Assembly: GCA_031308135.1 (NCBI GenBank)
Contig: JAHLJT010009436.1
Coordinates: 117,869,272-117,933,271, forward strand
DNA length: 64,000 nucleotides
From: Acheta domesticus
Lineage: Eukaryota; Arthropoda; Insecta; Orthoptera; Gryllidae
Reading direction: 5' to 3'
The notes under the pieces are model-generated. The model did no database searches and was not told where the DNA came from. It saw nothing but the letters and a program-made list of their open reading frames with translations. The position numbers and the translations under genes are program-made. Positions 1-11,739 of the stretch are shown here, piece by piece; within the stretch, counting starts at the first letter, position 1; the number at the start of each line of letters is the position of its first letter.

Positions 1-581
1 TGCAGAAGTGCACTGATGTCCTCAAATTCGTCTAGCCACTTTGTGAGAGGGAACTTGTCATCGCCCGAAAAGGGAGTGAGGCTGCTTTCTACATCTTTTA
101 TTTACAGTAGCCTCTCTCTTCGCGGCAGTTGGGTCTCAGGACCCCTGCGGTCGTAGCTTTTGGCCTTCCGACAGCGACGCCCCCTTCCCATCCCAACACT
201 CGTCCTCTTCTGGTGTCTGACCGACGACCCCCTTTCCCTTCCCACAACACCATCGCTCCTGTCGCTTTGGTCGTCAGCCACAGCTGCGCGTGCGGCACGT
301 GTCCTCCGGTAATTCTTCTTGCGGCTTTCGTCGATAGAATCATCACTGTCGCTGTCGTCGCCGTCTGCACTCGCGTATGAGAGCACACGATTACCCCTCT
401 TACCCTCCGCCGCCCGTAAGCTGTCTACTAAGGCTACTTTGTTGCCAGACACTGAAAGACGCAGTTCGGCGAGTCTTTTCCGCAGCTCGGCTACAGTTAA
501 TTCTCCTAACCTGGTCTGCGTGCATTGTTCGACTTCTTTCTGTTGGTCCATCTTAAAACCGCTACTTCGCGTGCGCACCAC
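1..581 (-). pseudogene. LTR-retrotransposon gag-like ORF with SAP domain, interrupted by one stop
   Basis: Read on the minus strand, an open frame starts at 581 and runs to a TAA at 102-104. The same frame then stays open to the window edge. Residues about 27-58 form a SAP-type helix-extension-helix motif (LTVAELRKRLAELRLSVSG followed by NKVALVDSL), a putative nucleic-acid-binding module. The middle is acidic and then Arg-rich. Beyond the stop, the frame encodes PFSGDDKFPLTKWLDEFEDI, the start of a gag-like capsid domain as found in insect LTR retrotransposons. SAP plus this capsid start, in one frame, is the argument for a retrotransposon gag rather than a host SAP protein. The stop suggests an inactive copy or a sequence error. 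The rest of the element lies left of the window. Family assignment is from memory of motif style, so the clade (Ty3/gypsy or other) is open. Confidence 0.6.
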
Positions 582-600
582 CGAGTCCTTTACAACTTAG

Positions 601-820
601 ACGTAAATCCGACCCGTCCACTCCTTTCGTGGCGTCTTCCACGTGTTTCCGAGTCCTACTCTTGATCACGCCGACTTCGGTAGATGCACCACATGCCACG
701 TGTACAATGTAGTATGTGCACTTTCCTAATTTCAAATGAAAACTGCGATGACGTAGATAAGACTCGTTCACTGCTTTCGTGGCGTCTTCCACGAGTTTCC
801 GAGTCCTACTCGTGATCGTG
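601..820. repeat. Two ~70-bp direct repeats with a 150-bp period
   Basis: 601-670 and 751-820 share the core TTTCGTGGCGTCTTCCACG followed by a matching GTTTCCGAGTCCTACT block, with a few substitutions. They lie just upstream (minus-strand sense) of the gag-like frame. They may be part of its leader or LTR, but no clear LTR end or primer-binding site could be identified. Confidence 0.7.
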
Positions 821-1598
821 ATTTTCAATTATTATTAATGTACTACTTAGTTACATTTTATTAGTATTTTTAATAATTTTATCGGTCACATGCGTATTTA
901 GCCTCATTTAACATGCAACCCTACAGGCGTGTACCTATCTGTATGTTAAGCAATTTAACATCCTTAGCATCGGGTTTTAACATCTTTGGCAACGTGAATA
1001 AATACCATTGATTCATCGCAAGTCAAATGTTTATTAAGAAAACAAAAACAAGTCGGTGTAGAAAACAAATCAGATTCAAACAATTCAGAATAAAAGTAAC
1101 TCATATTAGTTTTTGAGGTAATTATTGTTCATTGTAATAGGTTTTAAAAGTGCAGTTAAAATGGGTTTTAGGTAAATTAATTTCATTTTTCTCGCATTCC
1201 ATCAAATTAAACTCTTCTTCGGTAATCATATTTACTGACGATCTGAGGTGTCGCCACTGGAAATCGACGCGCCAACTTCCTCACCGAACGTCATTTCTTT
1301 AGTTATCTTTAGATTCAGGAGAATTATTTGTATCCATCTTTTCTCAAACCACGGTATACGAATATTGTTTAAATAGATATATCGCAAGCAATACCCCACA
1401 ATATCATAGTAACATGCCGCAACAACAGAATTCATATGTTTACTATCGCAGTAATGTAAATTTTAGCATAAATCGTGAGATTGACTGATAAAATGCTGAA
1501 CATACCACAAAATGTTACAGTGTTATTACTGCCTCATCCAAATTAAAAATCTCGGCTCCGCTACGCTCCACTTCGATTTTTAACTTTTGGCCTCTGCG
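821..1598. other. AT-rich stretch without recognised gene
   Basis: Only short ORFs occur here, including a 67-codon minus-strand frame (1232-1435) with no recognisable motif. A small GC-richer inverted piece lies at about 1545-1590, next to the hAT-type MITE. Nothing else is supportable. Confidence 0.5.
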
Positions 1599-1606
1599 GT
1601 AATTAC

Positions 1607-2383
1607 CAGTGGCGTAGCGTCAGGGGACGCTGAGATGCTGAGCATCCCCGTATATAAGAACCTTAAATACTGTATTGATAATCTTACAAGTGGTCTGTTG
1701 AGCGAAACACGTTTTGTATTAATTTAAAATTGATTTCCTATGATTGAATTCGGCGGGCTGTTGAAGCTGGCCTCTGATTGGTGGGAAGCTAAAATACTTC
1801 AGCGTCTGCCGCCAGATTGCGACGAGCAATGACGCATGCGCAGATGGCGAGGTCCCCCTCTCCCCTCTTCACCACAGGCCCATAGAAACCCGACTGCTTT
1901 ACGCTAGCGTCTACTGCGGAAAGAAGCTCGTTTGTGCACGAGAGCGCAGCACACTTCAGGCGTTCAGTAAATTATCTTTCTCTCTCTCACTCGGGAGTCC
2001 CCGCTTGGTCATGGGTACAAACTGTAGAAATAGTGCCTGACTACTATTTCTTAATTAATATCCAAGAAATTGTATTACCTCTTAAATAGATTACATATTA
2101 TTTAAGTCTGCAATGTATAAATTAACAAATGGTCTTATTGCCATTCGCGTATAAGAATTAAAGCTGAGCCATTGTATAATTTGCTTTCAAGACATCGGCA
2201 GCCCTGACTGCTGTGAGGATTTTGTGGGAAGCGCCTACACCGTCGTAAGCAATCGAGATCGTGGAAGTAGTCCCAGTGTATCTGCCTTGTGTTGCGTTCG
2301 CCTGTTAGACGAAGTAGTTGATAGTGACATTTTGTGTGTTATTGTTGAGCATCCCCAAACGTGTGAGTCACGCTACGCCACTG
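1607..2383. mobile_element. Non-autonomous hAT-type element (MITE) with perfect 8-bp target duplication
   Basis: The ends are inverted copies of CAGTGGCGTAGCGT: left end at 1607, right end reading ACGCTACGCCACTG up to 2383. Immediately outside both ends lies GTAATTAC (1599-1606 and 2384-2391), an exact 8-bp target-site duplication, as hAT transposition makes. The 777-bp body has no transposase frame. The motif TGAGCATCCCC appears near both ends in direct orientation. The longest internal ORF (2224-2442) runs across the right terminus and is not a gene. Confidence 0.85.
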
Positions 2384-2391
2384 GTAATTAC

Positions 2392-2981
2392 ACTCATAAC
2401 ATTTCTATGTATGTTTATTGTCTGTTACTAAAGTTTTCTTAATTGCTTAATATGCAGATTCCATGATAATAATACATTATTATTATTATTGGTATAAAAT
2501 TAAGAGCTTGGCGGTAATATTTAACGATATATCTTTTCGATTGCTCTCTGAGCTGGCTTTACTTAAATAATTATTGTTACGTTGCTGTAAATAAATCAAT
2601 AAATCAGTCATAACGTCCCTCCACATTAATATTACAGTTTTGTTTCTTCAGTATAGTGGGCAGAATTGCTTAAAGAGACGTTTTGTTTCCACGCTCATGC
2701 CTCAGCCCACTCCACCCCACCCACTCTGTGCAGCGTGAAAAGATTTCGGCATGAGAGCCGTGTACCTGCCCACCGACACTATTGAATGGGATCAACAAAG
2801 AAACAGGAAACTTGCTGCAGCTTATGACCTGACGGTTGCCTCCTTCTCTGCTGTCCCGACGTGCCAGGCACGGCTGTCTTGAAAGGTGTAAAAGAGACGC
2901 GGTTGCCAAATTATCAAAACAAGAACAAGTGCTCTCAGACAAGAGTTGCAAGATAAACTAAAGATCCTGTATATAAGCATA
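2392..2981. other. Intergenic stretch without recognised feature
   Basis: AT-rich with a short ATT run near 2477-2491. A 93-codon minus-strand ORF (2670-2951) shows no motif and no convincing codon pattern. Nothing further can be supported. Confidence 0.4.
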
Positions 2982-3562
2982 CTAGCTGTCCCGGCAAACG
3001 TTGTTTTGCCATTTAAATTATTCCTAGGATTATTTTAGTAGAAAAAAAATGACTAACTTATCTTATTGTCAGTGTTTGAGGATGTGATATATATGAGTTG
3101 AAGAGGCTGGGAGCACTGTGAACGATGATGAAATATAAAAATAACACAATACCAAACATTTATATTTCTAATTTATTGTAATTTATTTTTTGAAATTATA
3201 TACATTGCTAATTATAATAATTTTACTAAAAAATATCAATCCCTCAACGCAATAGAGTGTACAATATTTTTTGTTATCCCATCTTTAGGTAACACAAATA
3301 AACTGGATGGTTTGCCTATTCGAGAGCATGCCACGTATAATTGACCGTGTGAAAAGCGTGGTGTGCTCAAAAATAAGCCACAAATAGACATCGTTTGGCC
3401 TTGAGACTTATTGATAGTCATCTTAAATGCCAATCTTAACGGAAATTGAAGACGTTCAAGTTGAATTGGCACATCTGTGGGTATAATAGGGAACCGTGGC
3501 AGTAATACATTCTCACCTCGAAATTTGCCATTTAAAATGATGGCTTCGATGACGTTTTTCAT
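2982..3562 (-). mobile_element. Helitron 3' portion with helicase tail and terminal hairpin
   Basis: On the minus strand the helicase frame is followed by a Helitron-like terminus. A hairpin GGCAAA-ACAACG-TTTGCC (2993-3010) sits about 8 bases before a terminal CTAG (2982-2985), and the next host base is T. Helitrons end in CTRR preceded by a short hairpin and insert between A and T, which this fits. The 5' end belonging to this copy was not found; the element upstream of the helicase tail is missing or decayed. Confidence 0.75.
3236..3562 (-). pseudogene. Helitron PIF1-like helicase, C-terminal fragment
   Basis: A 108-codon frame carries the last helicase motifs typical of Helitron Rep-Hel proteins: a KMTINKSQGQT block (motif V/VI region), then GQLYVACSRIGKPSSLFVL, and a short tail ending SIALRD. 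In Helitrons this helicase is fused behind a HUH Rep domain and drives rolling-circle transposition; neither the Rep domain nor the Walker A/B part of the helicase is present here. The fragment is therefore a remnant, with its stop at 3236 close to the element's 3' end. Confidence 0.85.
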
Positions 3563-3743
3563 TACAGCCCTGCAAATTAATTATAAATTATTTAAAAATT
3601 ACACCGAAATAGAAAAATGATATTTGTAAAATTACGATTAACACCCACACAATATAAATAATGGGGAAAACTGTAGTAAGTGAGAAACGGCTTATTATGT
3701 GAGAGATCTCATCCCTACTCCGTGCTGCTTACTGGGCCAGAAG

Positions 3744-4552
3744 CAATGTTGCCAGATGTGAAACTTCCGATTGCGAAGTTTTAAGTTCGAAAATGCGGAT
3801 TTCTTCTAATGAATGCGGATTTACTACGTATAATATAATTTAAAAATAGGGGAAAACATCAATAATTCATATATCGACATAGAATTCCGTTTTAATAATT
3901 AAATAAATGCGATATTCTCTCACTATATTTGTTCTATGTTTGTTCTCATTATATATAATGTTCTCGATTCACCCAAGAAATTAAAAATATAAAATATCAA
4001 TATTTTTGTTATAAATGTACTTTCAATTTATTTTTAATCTCAGTTTAATATGAAGCCAAGTAACGTAATTTCAGTATCCCGCGAAGTGCATCATTTCTCC
4101 GGCTTGAATAAACGCAGTAAGAATCCGAACGACGTTCCGTATTTTTATTTGGCGTATTCGAAAACGACTAACCAACATGTTGTCACCTATTTGTCCTCTG
4201 AATCTCTAACAGTAAGACAATAAAGGACGGAGTTCACGACTACACCTTGCTTGGTCATCAATTTTCGAATACGGCAATTGGATAAAGCTCTAATGATTGG
4301 TAGATGATTGGTGTTTTATTGCTTTCTACTTTAATCGAATAGAGAGAGAGAGCATTTTGAACATTCAAACTTTGTCAACCATAGTTAGCGGGACATCTAA
4401 CGATCGTTGTAATAACTGAGGAAATGAAAAAAATGGATTTTAATCCACTATCCTGGATATGCATATTTTTTTGGCATCCTCATCGCTTAATGTGGATTAG
4501 GTGTTAATAATGCGGTATAAAATGCGGAAATGCGGTACATCTGGCAACACTG
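3744..4552. mobile_element. Second hAT-type MITE, 8-bp target duplication with one mismatch
   Basis: The ends are inverted: CAATGTTGCCAGATGT at 3744 and ACATCTGGCAACACTG ending at 4552. Flanking octamers are GCCAGAAG (3736-3743) and GTCAGAAG (4553-4560), a target duplication with one difference. The 809-bp interior is AT-rich with no ORF of note and includes a short (AG)n at about 4341-4350. No transposase is encoded, so mobilisation would need a partner element. Confidence 0.75.
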
Positions 4553-4560
4553 GTCAGAAG

Positions 4561-5060
4561 TGTCGCCGGTAGACGCCTTGCGGGGATACTGAAAGTATAA
4601 TTAAGTGATAATTACATCTTGTAAATGAATCAGGGTTTTCTGGCAGTAAAAACGAAAATCTATATATTAAAAGACGGCAGGAGAAAATAATTAACAATAA
4701 TAAATAAATCTTCTCTAAAGAACAATCATTTAAAAATTGTTATAAAGTACATGTACACATTTTTAACTGTTAAACAATGAATATGTTCCCCATTTTGTAC
4801 ATTCGAGAATTTAATATCAACTTCCAAAGGCTAACTTAACATTAATTAATTAAGGCTAATGAAACATTTCGCAGCAACAAACATCACAAATTATTAAAAC
4901 AAAGTTCCTAGTCCCAATATGATATCTACCTGTAGTCAAAGAGTAATTGCTGTTCTTCCCCCCCCCCTGCTAATTATAGAATTAATGATATATTAGTCTC
5001 TAAAATGCTTAAGACTCCTCAAACCTAACGCAACAATGTATGGCGGAGACAAACATTTAT
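4561..5060. other. Intergenic stretch without recognised feature
   Basis: AT-rich, with a run of ten C at about 4959-4968. No ORF, repeat end or RNA gene was recognised. Confidence 0.4.
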
Positions 5061-5470
5061 CTAGCTGAGCCCGGCAGACGTTCTGCCCCTATATCTCTCT
5101 TTCTCCGTCTTTCTCTCTCTTTCCCCGCCTGTCTTTCTCCGTCTCTCTTTCACCGTCTCTCACCGTGTTGTTCACATTTAATAGCAGATTCTGCACATCG
5201 CTGAGCAGGTGCGTAATATGGAGAAACACCGTGTAGCGGGTGAAATACCGCCTTGTGAAATACCTACAGTGTGTAGCGGGTTACCTAAAAAGTTTTGTCC
5301 CCCCCCCCAAAATGGGGTTGACCACCCCTATCACGAAGGGGAATAAAAATAGATAACAACCTATTCTCAGACCTACTGAATATACATTTAAAATTTCATC
5401 AAAATCGGTCCAGCCGTTTCGGAGGAGTATGGTAACTAAAACTGTGACACGAGAATTTTATATACATAGA
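5061..5470 (-). mobile_element. Short non-autonomous Helitron
   Basis: On the minus strand it begins TCTATGTATATAAAATTCTC at 5470, preceded by A, the usual Helitron 5' TC start. It ends at 5061 with CTAG behind a hairpin GGCAGA-ACG-TCTGCC (about 5074-5088). The 5' part contains the segment around 5395-5430 (on + strand CATCAAAATCGGTCCAGCC) that recurs in insect Helitron leaders. A pyrimidine-rich run (5092-5162) lies near the 3' end. Length is about 410 bp with no coding capacity. The host base after CTAG is A instead of T, so the 3' boundary is a little uncertain. Confidence 0.7.
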
Positions 5471-5552
5471 TTTTCTTTATAAGCTCATGTCCTGTTAGTT
5501 ACATTTTTTTCCTTCAATGTCCTGTTTTGTCATAAAAAGTCTGGTGTGTGTT

Positions 5553-5793
<241 letters not shown>

Positions 5794-5794
5794 T

Positions 5795-5847
<53 letters not shown>

Positions 5848-5850
<3 letters not shown>

Positions 5851-8800
5851 GGATGAATCACGTAACTTTAGCACCTCCTGTAACTTTTTAACGGTTGAAG
5901 ATATTGCAATGCAGTTTTCACGGAAGTGAATGAGGGAATGGGGCTAATTGATATGTGTATTGATTTCTCTTTTATCACTTGTATTTTACGAGATATTTGA
6001 TAGAGCTCTGCAATCAGGCGAAAACAACCGCTCGAGACTCTCGGGCTCCGCGCCGACGCTCGGCGAAGGGTGGGGGACCTTGCTTGGGGGGGAAGAGATA
6101 GCTGTTTAACGGACATTTCGACCGGCCGCCTTGCGGCTCCCGCCGAGACGCGGGAGTCGCCGAGCGCCCGGGCGCTCGAGCGCTCGAGCGTCTCGAGCGC
6201 TCGAGCGCTCGGCCGCTCGGCCAAGCGCAGGACTGCACAGTAGCTTCGCCCCTCAATGCATGTACGGGATATAAAGTCGCCGCATGTAGTGATCGCAACA
6301 CTTTCAATTCATTTTAATCGAAAGAAAATACAATTTCAATTAAACGATTAATTTGTTGAAAAGTAACAATTTATCGATTGACTGGAAATAATTTTATAGA
6401 GACAAACAATACATTTTTTGAAAGAATTAAGGCAAACAAAGACTCTGAATATAAATTTTTATTGTTTTTCTATATTTATAGTGCTTGAGGGAAGATAATT
6501 CGTTGCGTACCAATTGTAATGTCATTGAAGTTTCTTACAAACCCGAATATAAGGCATATTTATTAAATACAATGAATATTTGGTCATAATTTCACGAGTA
6601 TATAAGAAAAAAGCATATGCTAAACAAAAATGAGGTGGGTACTATTTTCCTTGCATCAAAACGTCTAGTAATTGGGCGTAGTAATTTATTGTGAAATAGT
6701 TTATGTAAGCCGACATGGCCTTTGTATTTGTCGACTCAGTCGGCGTCAAACAACAGCGGTAGCGGTACATCAGCCTATTCAACTCAATAATTCAAAATAC
6801 ATTATTTACTATTATATACACACGTTTAACATTATTTTAAATTCGTCAAAAGTATGTATACATGAAATGATGCATATAAAGTTTTATATGTACGAGTACA
6901 ATGTTTTTCAATTATTCCATTATTTTTCGTTTCAATACAAGATAAGCGATTAATTGTAATTAAAAAATCGTAAAAGCTGAAATTGTGAATAATTGACTTC
7001 TGTGGAGTAGTATTGAAGCTCCACGAGACCCCTTTCCTTTGGGTGAACTACTGTGAACAGCGTGGCAGGAAGCGATAACAAAGGTTGTGCGAGGTGACTC
7101 GGTGGCTCCCACGCAGCGCGCCATCGCCGTTGCGACGAAATTTCCAGGAAAGGACAGGAAGCAGTTGAAAGAGAAGGGTCGAGATATGTGCACAAAGCTT
7201 TCCTCGAAAGATATTGAGAAGCTCGCAAGATTATAAATAAAACTGAAAGTACAATGAGCTCAAAATAATGCTGAGGTGACTGAGGCAACCCGCACGCCTA
7301 CTGCCGGATTAAGAAACCAAGACCTGCGTTTCAGGTGCCTGAAAATTACAACAACAGCAACAACAAAAATATTTGGAAAAAGACGGCAAAAATACAAAAT
7401 TGGAAGGGAAAGGTACTAATATATTTCATTGCACTTGCATCTAAATTTAGCAGAGCATTTGTATTTGCTCCATATTGCACCATATAAAATGAAGGAAAAT
7501 TAATAATTTTATGTTCATTAGAATAAAATAGGCAATTTCCGAAGCATCCGATACCTAGTCATTACAAAGAACGGAATTTATCTCTAAAACTTTTGAGTGC
7601 CTTTTCTTTGAAGTCACTGGCAGAACTGCAATAGATCCACTTGAGGTTCTCCCGTGCGTCCGAAGAGTCGATTTTTAAAGCTTTTTATTCTTTTTTTATA
7701 CAATTTATTAAAATTATTTATTACAATTAAAATTAAAAATAAATACAATTAAAAAAATTTAAAATTATCCCGGGAGTCCGCAACCGGCTGCGAAGGACAG
7801 TCGAGCGCGTGGTCTCGAGAGAAGAGAGGCGGGCGAGCGCTGGTCGGTAAAAATCGCGGAGAATGCAGACCTCTAATATTTGAGGTAACTTTGTTTTTTC
7901 AAATGGGACTATACATATTTTTTCAGTCTATCATGATAAGTGTAAATAGACAAATTCAAAGATATAAATATTGTCATATGCTAGATAAGCATTTTTTTGA
8001 GTAATTGTGATTTTTTTGCGACTAGTGTTTAACGGATATTTTCATTGTAACTGTCAGCCCCACAAGGTCACGCAGCGCTCCCCCAGCAAACGCGGGGTCG
8101 GGAAAGGGAAGGGATTTTAGTACTTGAGGATACGAAAAATATTCACAAAACTTGCATTTTTTCCTGAACTCTCCTTTCCATCCTGATCCATTTTCAGATA
8201 TTTTGTGTTTCTTAGGGATTGAAAATACGGATTTGTCTTAAAGAGTATTTATTGAAATAAGATTATTTCTATCCCTAAGTTATTATTATATTCTTATTAA
8301 CATTGAAATTGTTTGCTCAAAATACGCAATATTTTTTGTACAGTTTTAATTACTTATTCTTATTGTGCTTTGTTTCAAGATCCCATTAATACGTATCTTA
8401 TGAAACCCCATTAAATGGAGTTGAAGTTTTAAACAATTTTATTACGATACAAACTCGATACAAACGATACAAAACCATCTCGATCAAACCCATCGAACCC
8501 ATACGATACAAACCCATCTCGATCAGGTTTTTGTCCAGTTTCCCTGATCCATTGAGCAAATGCTGAGATGGCCCCTTGTTTTGCTTCTGGACGTAAATGT
8601 AGCTTCACTGTGCGCACGTTTTGTTGAGCACTCCTTTTGCTTGTAGTTCATTTACAGTTGAAATTGATTTTCTATAACTCGGGAAAAACATTTTTCAAAT
8701 ATCTTTATTTTTCTAAAATAATTATTTTCTAAATTCATTTTTTCGTTTTTTTAAATAAAATTTCTGGCCCTCAAGAAAATGTGCGCAGGTAAATTTCTTT

Positions 8801-9385
8801 CCCCACACGTCATATACAGTTTTTACTGTTTTTTTGACAAATAAATAAATAAAAAAATAAACTTATGACAAATCCTTATTTTCCATCCTTTAATTCCTTC
8901 CATCAAAGAAAGTCGAAAATCTGAAAATGCGGAAGGATGGAGAGCACAGTTCAGGTAAAAACTGCAATGGTTTTGTGAATATTTGGAATATGTTTCGTAT
9001 CTTCAAATCTCCCTTCTCTTGCCCGAGCGCGCGTTGCTGGTGGAGCGCTGCGTGACCTTGTGTGGTGGACTGTTCAAAATGTCCGTTAAACCTCAGTCGC
9101 AAAAATCAAAATTAATCAAAAAAATGCTTATCTAACATATGACAATATGTACATCATTGAATTTGTCTTTTTACGCTCGTCATGGTGGACTGAAAAAATA
9201 TGTATAGTTCTATTTGAAAAAACAAAGTTACCTAAAAAATCTCATAAAATACAAGTGATAAAATAGAAATTAATGCACGTATCTATTAGCCCCTTTCCCT
9301 CATGCACTTCCGTGAAAACTGCATTGCAATAACTTCAACCGTTCAAAAGTTACAGGAGGTGCTAAAGTTATGTGACTCATCCTGT
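5848..9385. mobile_element. Long-terminal-inverted-repeat DNA transposon, copy 1 (host to a hAT insertion)
   Basis: The left end ACAGGATGAATCACGTAAC and right end GTGACTCATCCTGT are inverted. Inverted similarity extends hundreds of bases inward: for example the arm containing CAAAACTTGCATTTTTTCC near 8146 matches, in reverse, the arm near 8960. A hexamer ACATAT lies outside both ends (5842-5847 and 9386-9391) and may be the target duplication. Without the 1.9 kb hAT insertion (6001-7875) and its extra 8 bp, the element is about 1.66 kb. No transposase frame is present; small ORFs in the arms are not conserved coding sequence. The superfamily is not identified. Confidence 0.75.
6001..7875. mobile_element. 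hAT-type insertion inside the long-inverted-repeat element
   Basis: The ends read TAGAGCTCTGCA (6001) and, on the opposite strand, TAGAGGTCTGCA (ending 7875), a hobo-like hAT terminus. ATATTTGA stands on both sides (5993-6000 and 7876-7883), an exact 8-bp target duplication. Copy 2 of the host element carries the uninterrupted sequence near 9485-9500 and serves as the empty site. Subterminal regions are GC-rich: 6172-6216 is a run of overlapping CGCTCGAGCG palindromes, and 7790-7850 is also CG-rich. The body shows no clear transposase; a + strand stretch near 7120-7220 reads as a lysine-rich peptide but ends quickly and is not recognised. Confidence 0.88.
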
Positions 9386-9391
9386 ACATAT

Positions 9392-10860
9392 ACAGAGTGA
9401 GTCACGTAACTTTAGCACCTCCTGTAACTTTTGAATGGGGTTGATTGATATGTGTATTGATTTCTCTTTTATCACTTGTATTTTACGAGATATTTGAGGT
9501 AACTTTGTTTCTTCAAATGGGACTATACATATTTTTTCAGTCTATCATGATAAGCGTAAATAGACAAATTCAAAGATATAAATATTGTCATATGTTAGAT
9601 AAGCATTTTTGTGAGTAATTGTGATTTTTTTGCGACTAGTGTTTAACGGATATTTTCATTGTAACTGTCAGCCCCATAAGGTCACGGAGCGCTCCCCCAG
9701 CAAACGCGGGGTCGGGAAAGGGAAGGGATTTTAGTACTTGAGGATACGAAAAATATTCACAAAACTTGCATTTTTTCCTGAACTCTCCTTTCCATCCTGA
9801 TCTATTTTCAGATATTTTGTGTTTCTTAGGGATTGAAAATACGTATTTGTCTTAAAGAGTATTTATTGAAATAAGATTATTTCTATCCCTAAGTTATTAT
9901 TATATTCTTATTAACATTGAAATTGTTTGCTCAAAATATGCAATATTTTTTGTACAGTTTTAATTATTTATTCTTATTGTGCTTTTGTTTCAAGATCCCA
10001 TTAATACGTATCTTATGGAACCCCATTAAATGGAGTTGATGTTTTAAACAATTTTATTACGATACAAACTTATGACAAATCCTTATTTTCCAACCTTTAA
10101 TTCCTTCAATCAAAGAAAGACGAGAATCTGAAAATGCGGGAGGATGGAAAGCACATTTCAGGAAAAAACTGCAATGGTTTTGTGAATATTTGGAATACTA
10201 TGTTTCGTATTTTCAAATAAGATCCCTCCCCTTTTCTTCCTCGGGCGCACGTGTACTGGTGGAGCGCTGCGTGACCTTGTGTGGTGGACTGTTCAAAATG
10301 TCCGTTAAACCCCAGTCACAAAAATCAAAATTAATCAAAAAAAATGCTTATCTAACATATATACTGCGATTTTTGTAGGAAGAGCTCTCAAGATAACTCA
10401 AATCCCATCTTCGCGATGGAAATGTCACGGCGTTTCGTATCATTCACAGTCGTTCCGCTAGATTTCGCACGATCGCGACCGTATGAAGCAGTGCTTGCGA
10501 TCATGCGACTTCTACCGGCAAGACCGAGAAAAGTCGCGAAATGCCGTGACATATTCCATCGCGAAGATGGGATTTGAGTTATCTTCAGAGCTCTTCCTAC
10601 AAAAATCGCAGTATAACAATATGTACATTGTTGGATTCGTCTTTTTACGCTCGTCATGGTGGACTGAAAAAATTTGTATAGTTCCATCTGAAAAAACAAA
10701 GTTACCTAAAAAATCTCGTAAAATACAAGTGATAAATTAGAAATTAATACACGTATCAATTAGCCCCTTTCCCTCATGCACATTCCGTGAAAACTGCATT
10801 GCAATAACTTCAACCGTTCAAAAGTTACAGGAGGTGCTAAAGTTACGTGACTCACCCTGT
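9392..10860. mobile_element. Long-terminal-inverted-repeat DNA transposon, copy 2
   Basis: It begins ACAGAGTGAGTCACGTAAC six bases after copy 1 ends and closes GTGACTCACCCTGT at 10860. Its left arm lacks about 50 bp present in copy 1 (after 9430). Its right arm carries a 252-bp foldback insertion (10362-10613). The remaining sequence closely matches copy 1, so the two are same-orientation tandem copies or two insertions sharing the ACATAT spacer. No transposase frame. Confidence 0.75.
10362..10613. mobile_element. Foldback MITE A, TA-flanked, inserted in copy 2
   Basis: Left end TACTGCGATTTTTGTAGGA and right end TCCTACAAAAATCGCAGTA are perfect inverses, and the arms remain complementary for about 75-80 bp each around a short loop. 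TA dinucleotides flank both ends (10360-10361 and 10614-10615), as in Tc1/mariner-type insertion. The homologous site in copy 1 (about 9134-9150) has no insertion, which fixes the boundaries. The inner part (CGCGAAATGCCGTGA) is related to foldback elements at 12866 and 13086. Confidence 0.85.
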
Positions 10861-10863
10861 ATG

Positions 10864-10914
<51 letters not shown>
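10861..10914. repeat. (TA)n microsatellite
   Basis: About 50 bp of TA repeat (with TGTATG at its left) between the right end of copy 2 and the next MITE. Confidence 0.95.
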
Positions 10915-10916
<2 letters not shown>

Positions 10917-11349
10917 TAGATTTTAAGAACAGGGTTCGGCTCCTATTGACGCGCACGATTCGGTTCCGAACGAGTCACTCGCGGCCCCGCCACAGTGTGC
11001 ACACGGCCACGTGGCCAACGCACTTTCGTGTGGAATCGTGACGCTTCGCTACCCGTGTCCAAGTTGAGGACGAGGCTCGGGCCTTCGGCCCTCGCGTTAA
11101 CATAAAACATCCTTGAGTCTGTCCAACGCATAATTACCAACGCATTTTATGCATTTAACATTATGCATGCAACGCATTTTATGCATTTAACCATTGTAAT
11201 TCTCCATTACACATTCGCACCACACCGCATAATGCACAATGCAAGCAGTGCTCCCTGAGTGATCCGTTCTCGTGGTCCGCGCGAGTGAACCATGCGCAAG
11301 TGAACCGTGGGCCGTTGTTTTAGTGAGCCGAACCCTGTCCTTAAAATCA

Positions 11350-11352
<3 letters not shown>
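10915..11352. mobile_element. 438-bp MITE between two (TA)n tracts
   Basis: Inverted ends of about 28 bp contain GATTTTAAG and ACAGGGTTCGGCTC on the left and the reverse complement on the right (11322-11352). The body is unusually GC-rich for this window at both ends. It holds a short internal direct repeat, AACGCATTTTATGCATTTAA, twice (about 11138 and 11169). TA repeat on either side hides the exact target duplication but fits a TA target. Confidence 0.75.

Positions 11353-11424
<72 letters not shown>
11353..11424. repeat. (TA)n microsatellite
   Basis: About 70 bp of TA repeat between the 438-bp MITE and the hAT element at 11425. ORFs here that read as Tyr-Ile repeats on both strands are artefacts. 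Confidence 0.95.
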
Positions 11425-11739
11425 CAGTGGCGTAGCCTGAGTTTTGGCTTAGGGTATGTAACTCGAGAAATGAGAAAATAACGTACTCCATGTACTTCAT
11501 GCACCTCACGTACTTCATGTAGTTTACTGGTTGAAAGTTGGAAAAAGTTGACTTAAGTTCACGACCTAACAAAATATAAATGTGTGTTCTCATACTTTAA
11601 TAATAAGAGCACTATCAAACCCAAAACCATTTTCAAAATTGTCCAATTCATATCATTTCGAACCCTTTAGAATTGGCATAATTTATAAAATGAAAAGTAA
11701 TGATCTACAATAAAAAAATTATACGAAAGAGAAAATCAA

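Noticed and set aside
98..388. Minus ORF 98-388 and + strand ORFs 129-380 and 319-600
   Set aside because: Shadows of the SAP-gag frame in other frames.
5868..6307. Two overlapping minus-strand ORFs rich in Arg/Ser/Ala
   Set aside because: They cross the junction between the long-TIR element and the hAT insertion and come from CG-rich palindromic repeats.
10190..10378. 62-codon ORF and similar ORFs at 8890-9102
   Set aside because: They are the arms of the repeated long-TIR element, in different frames in each copy and without conservation.
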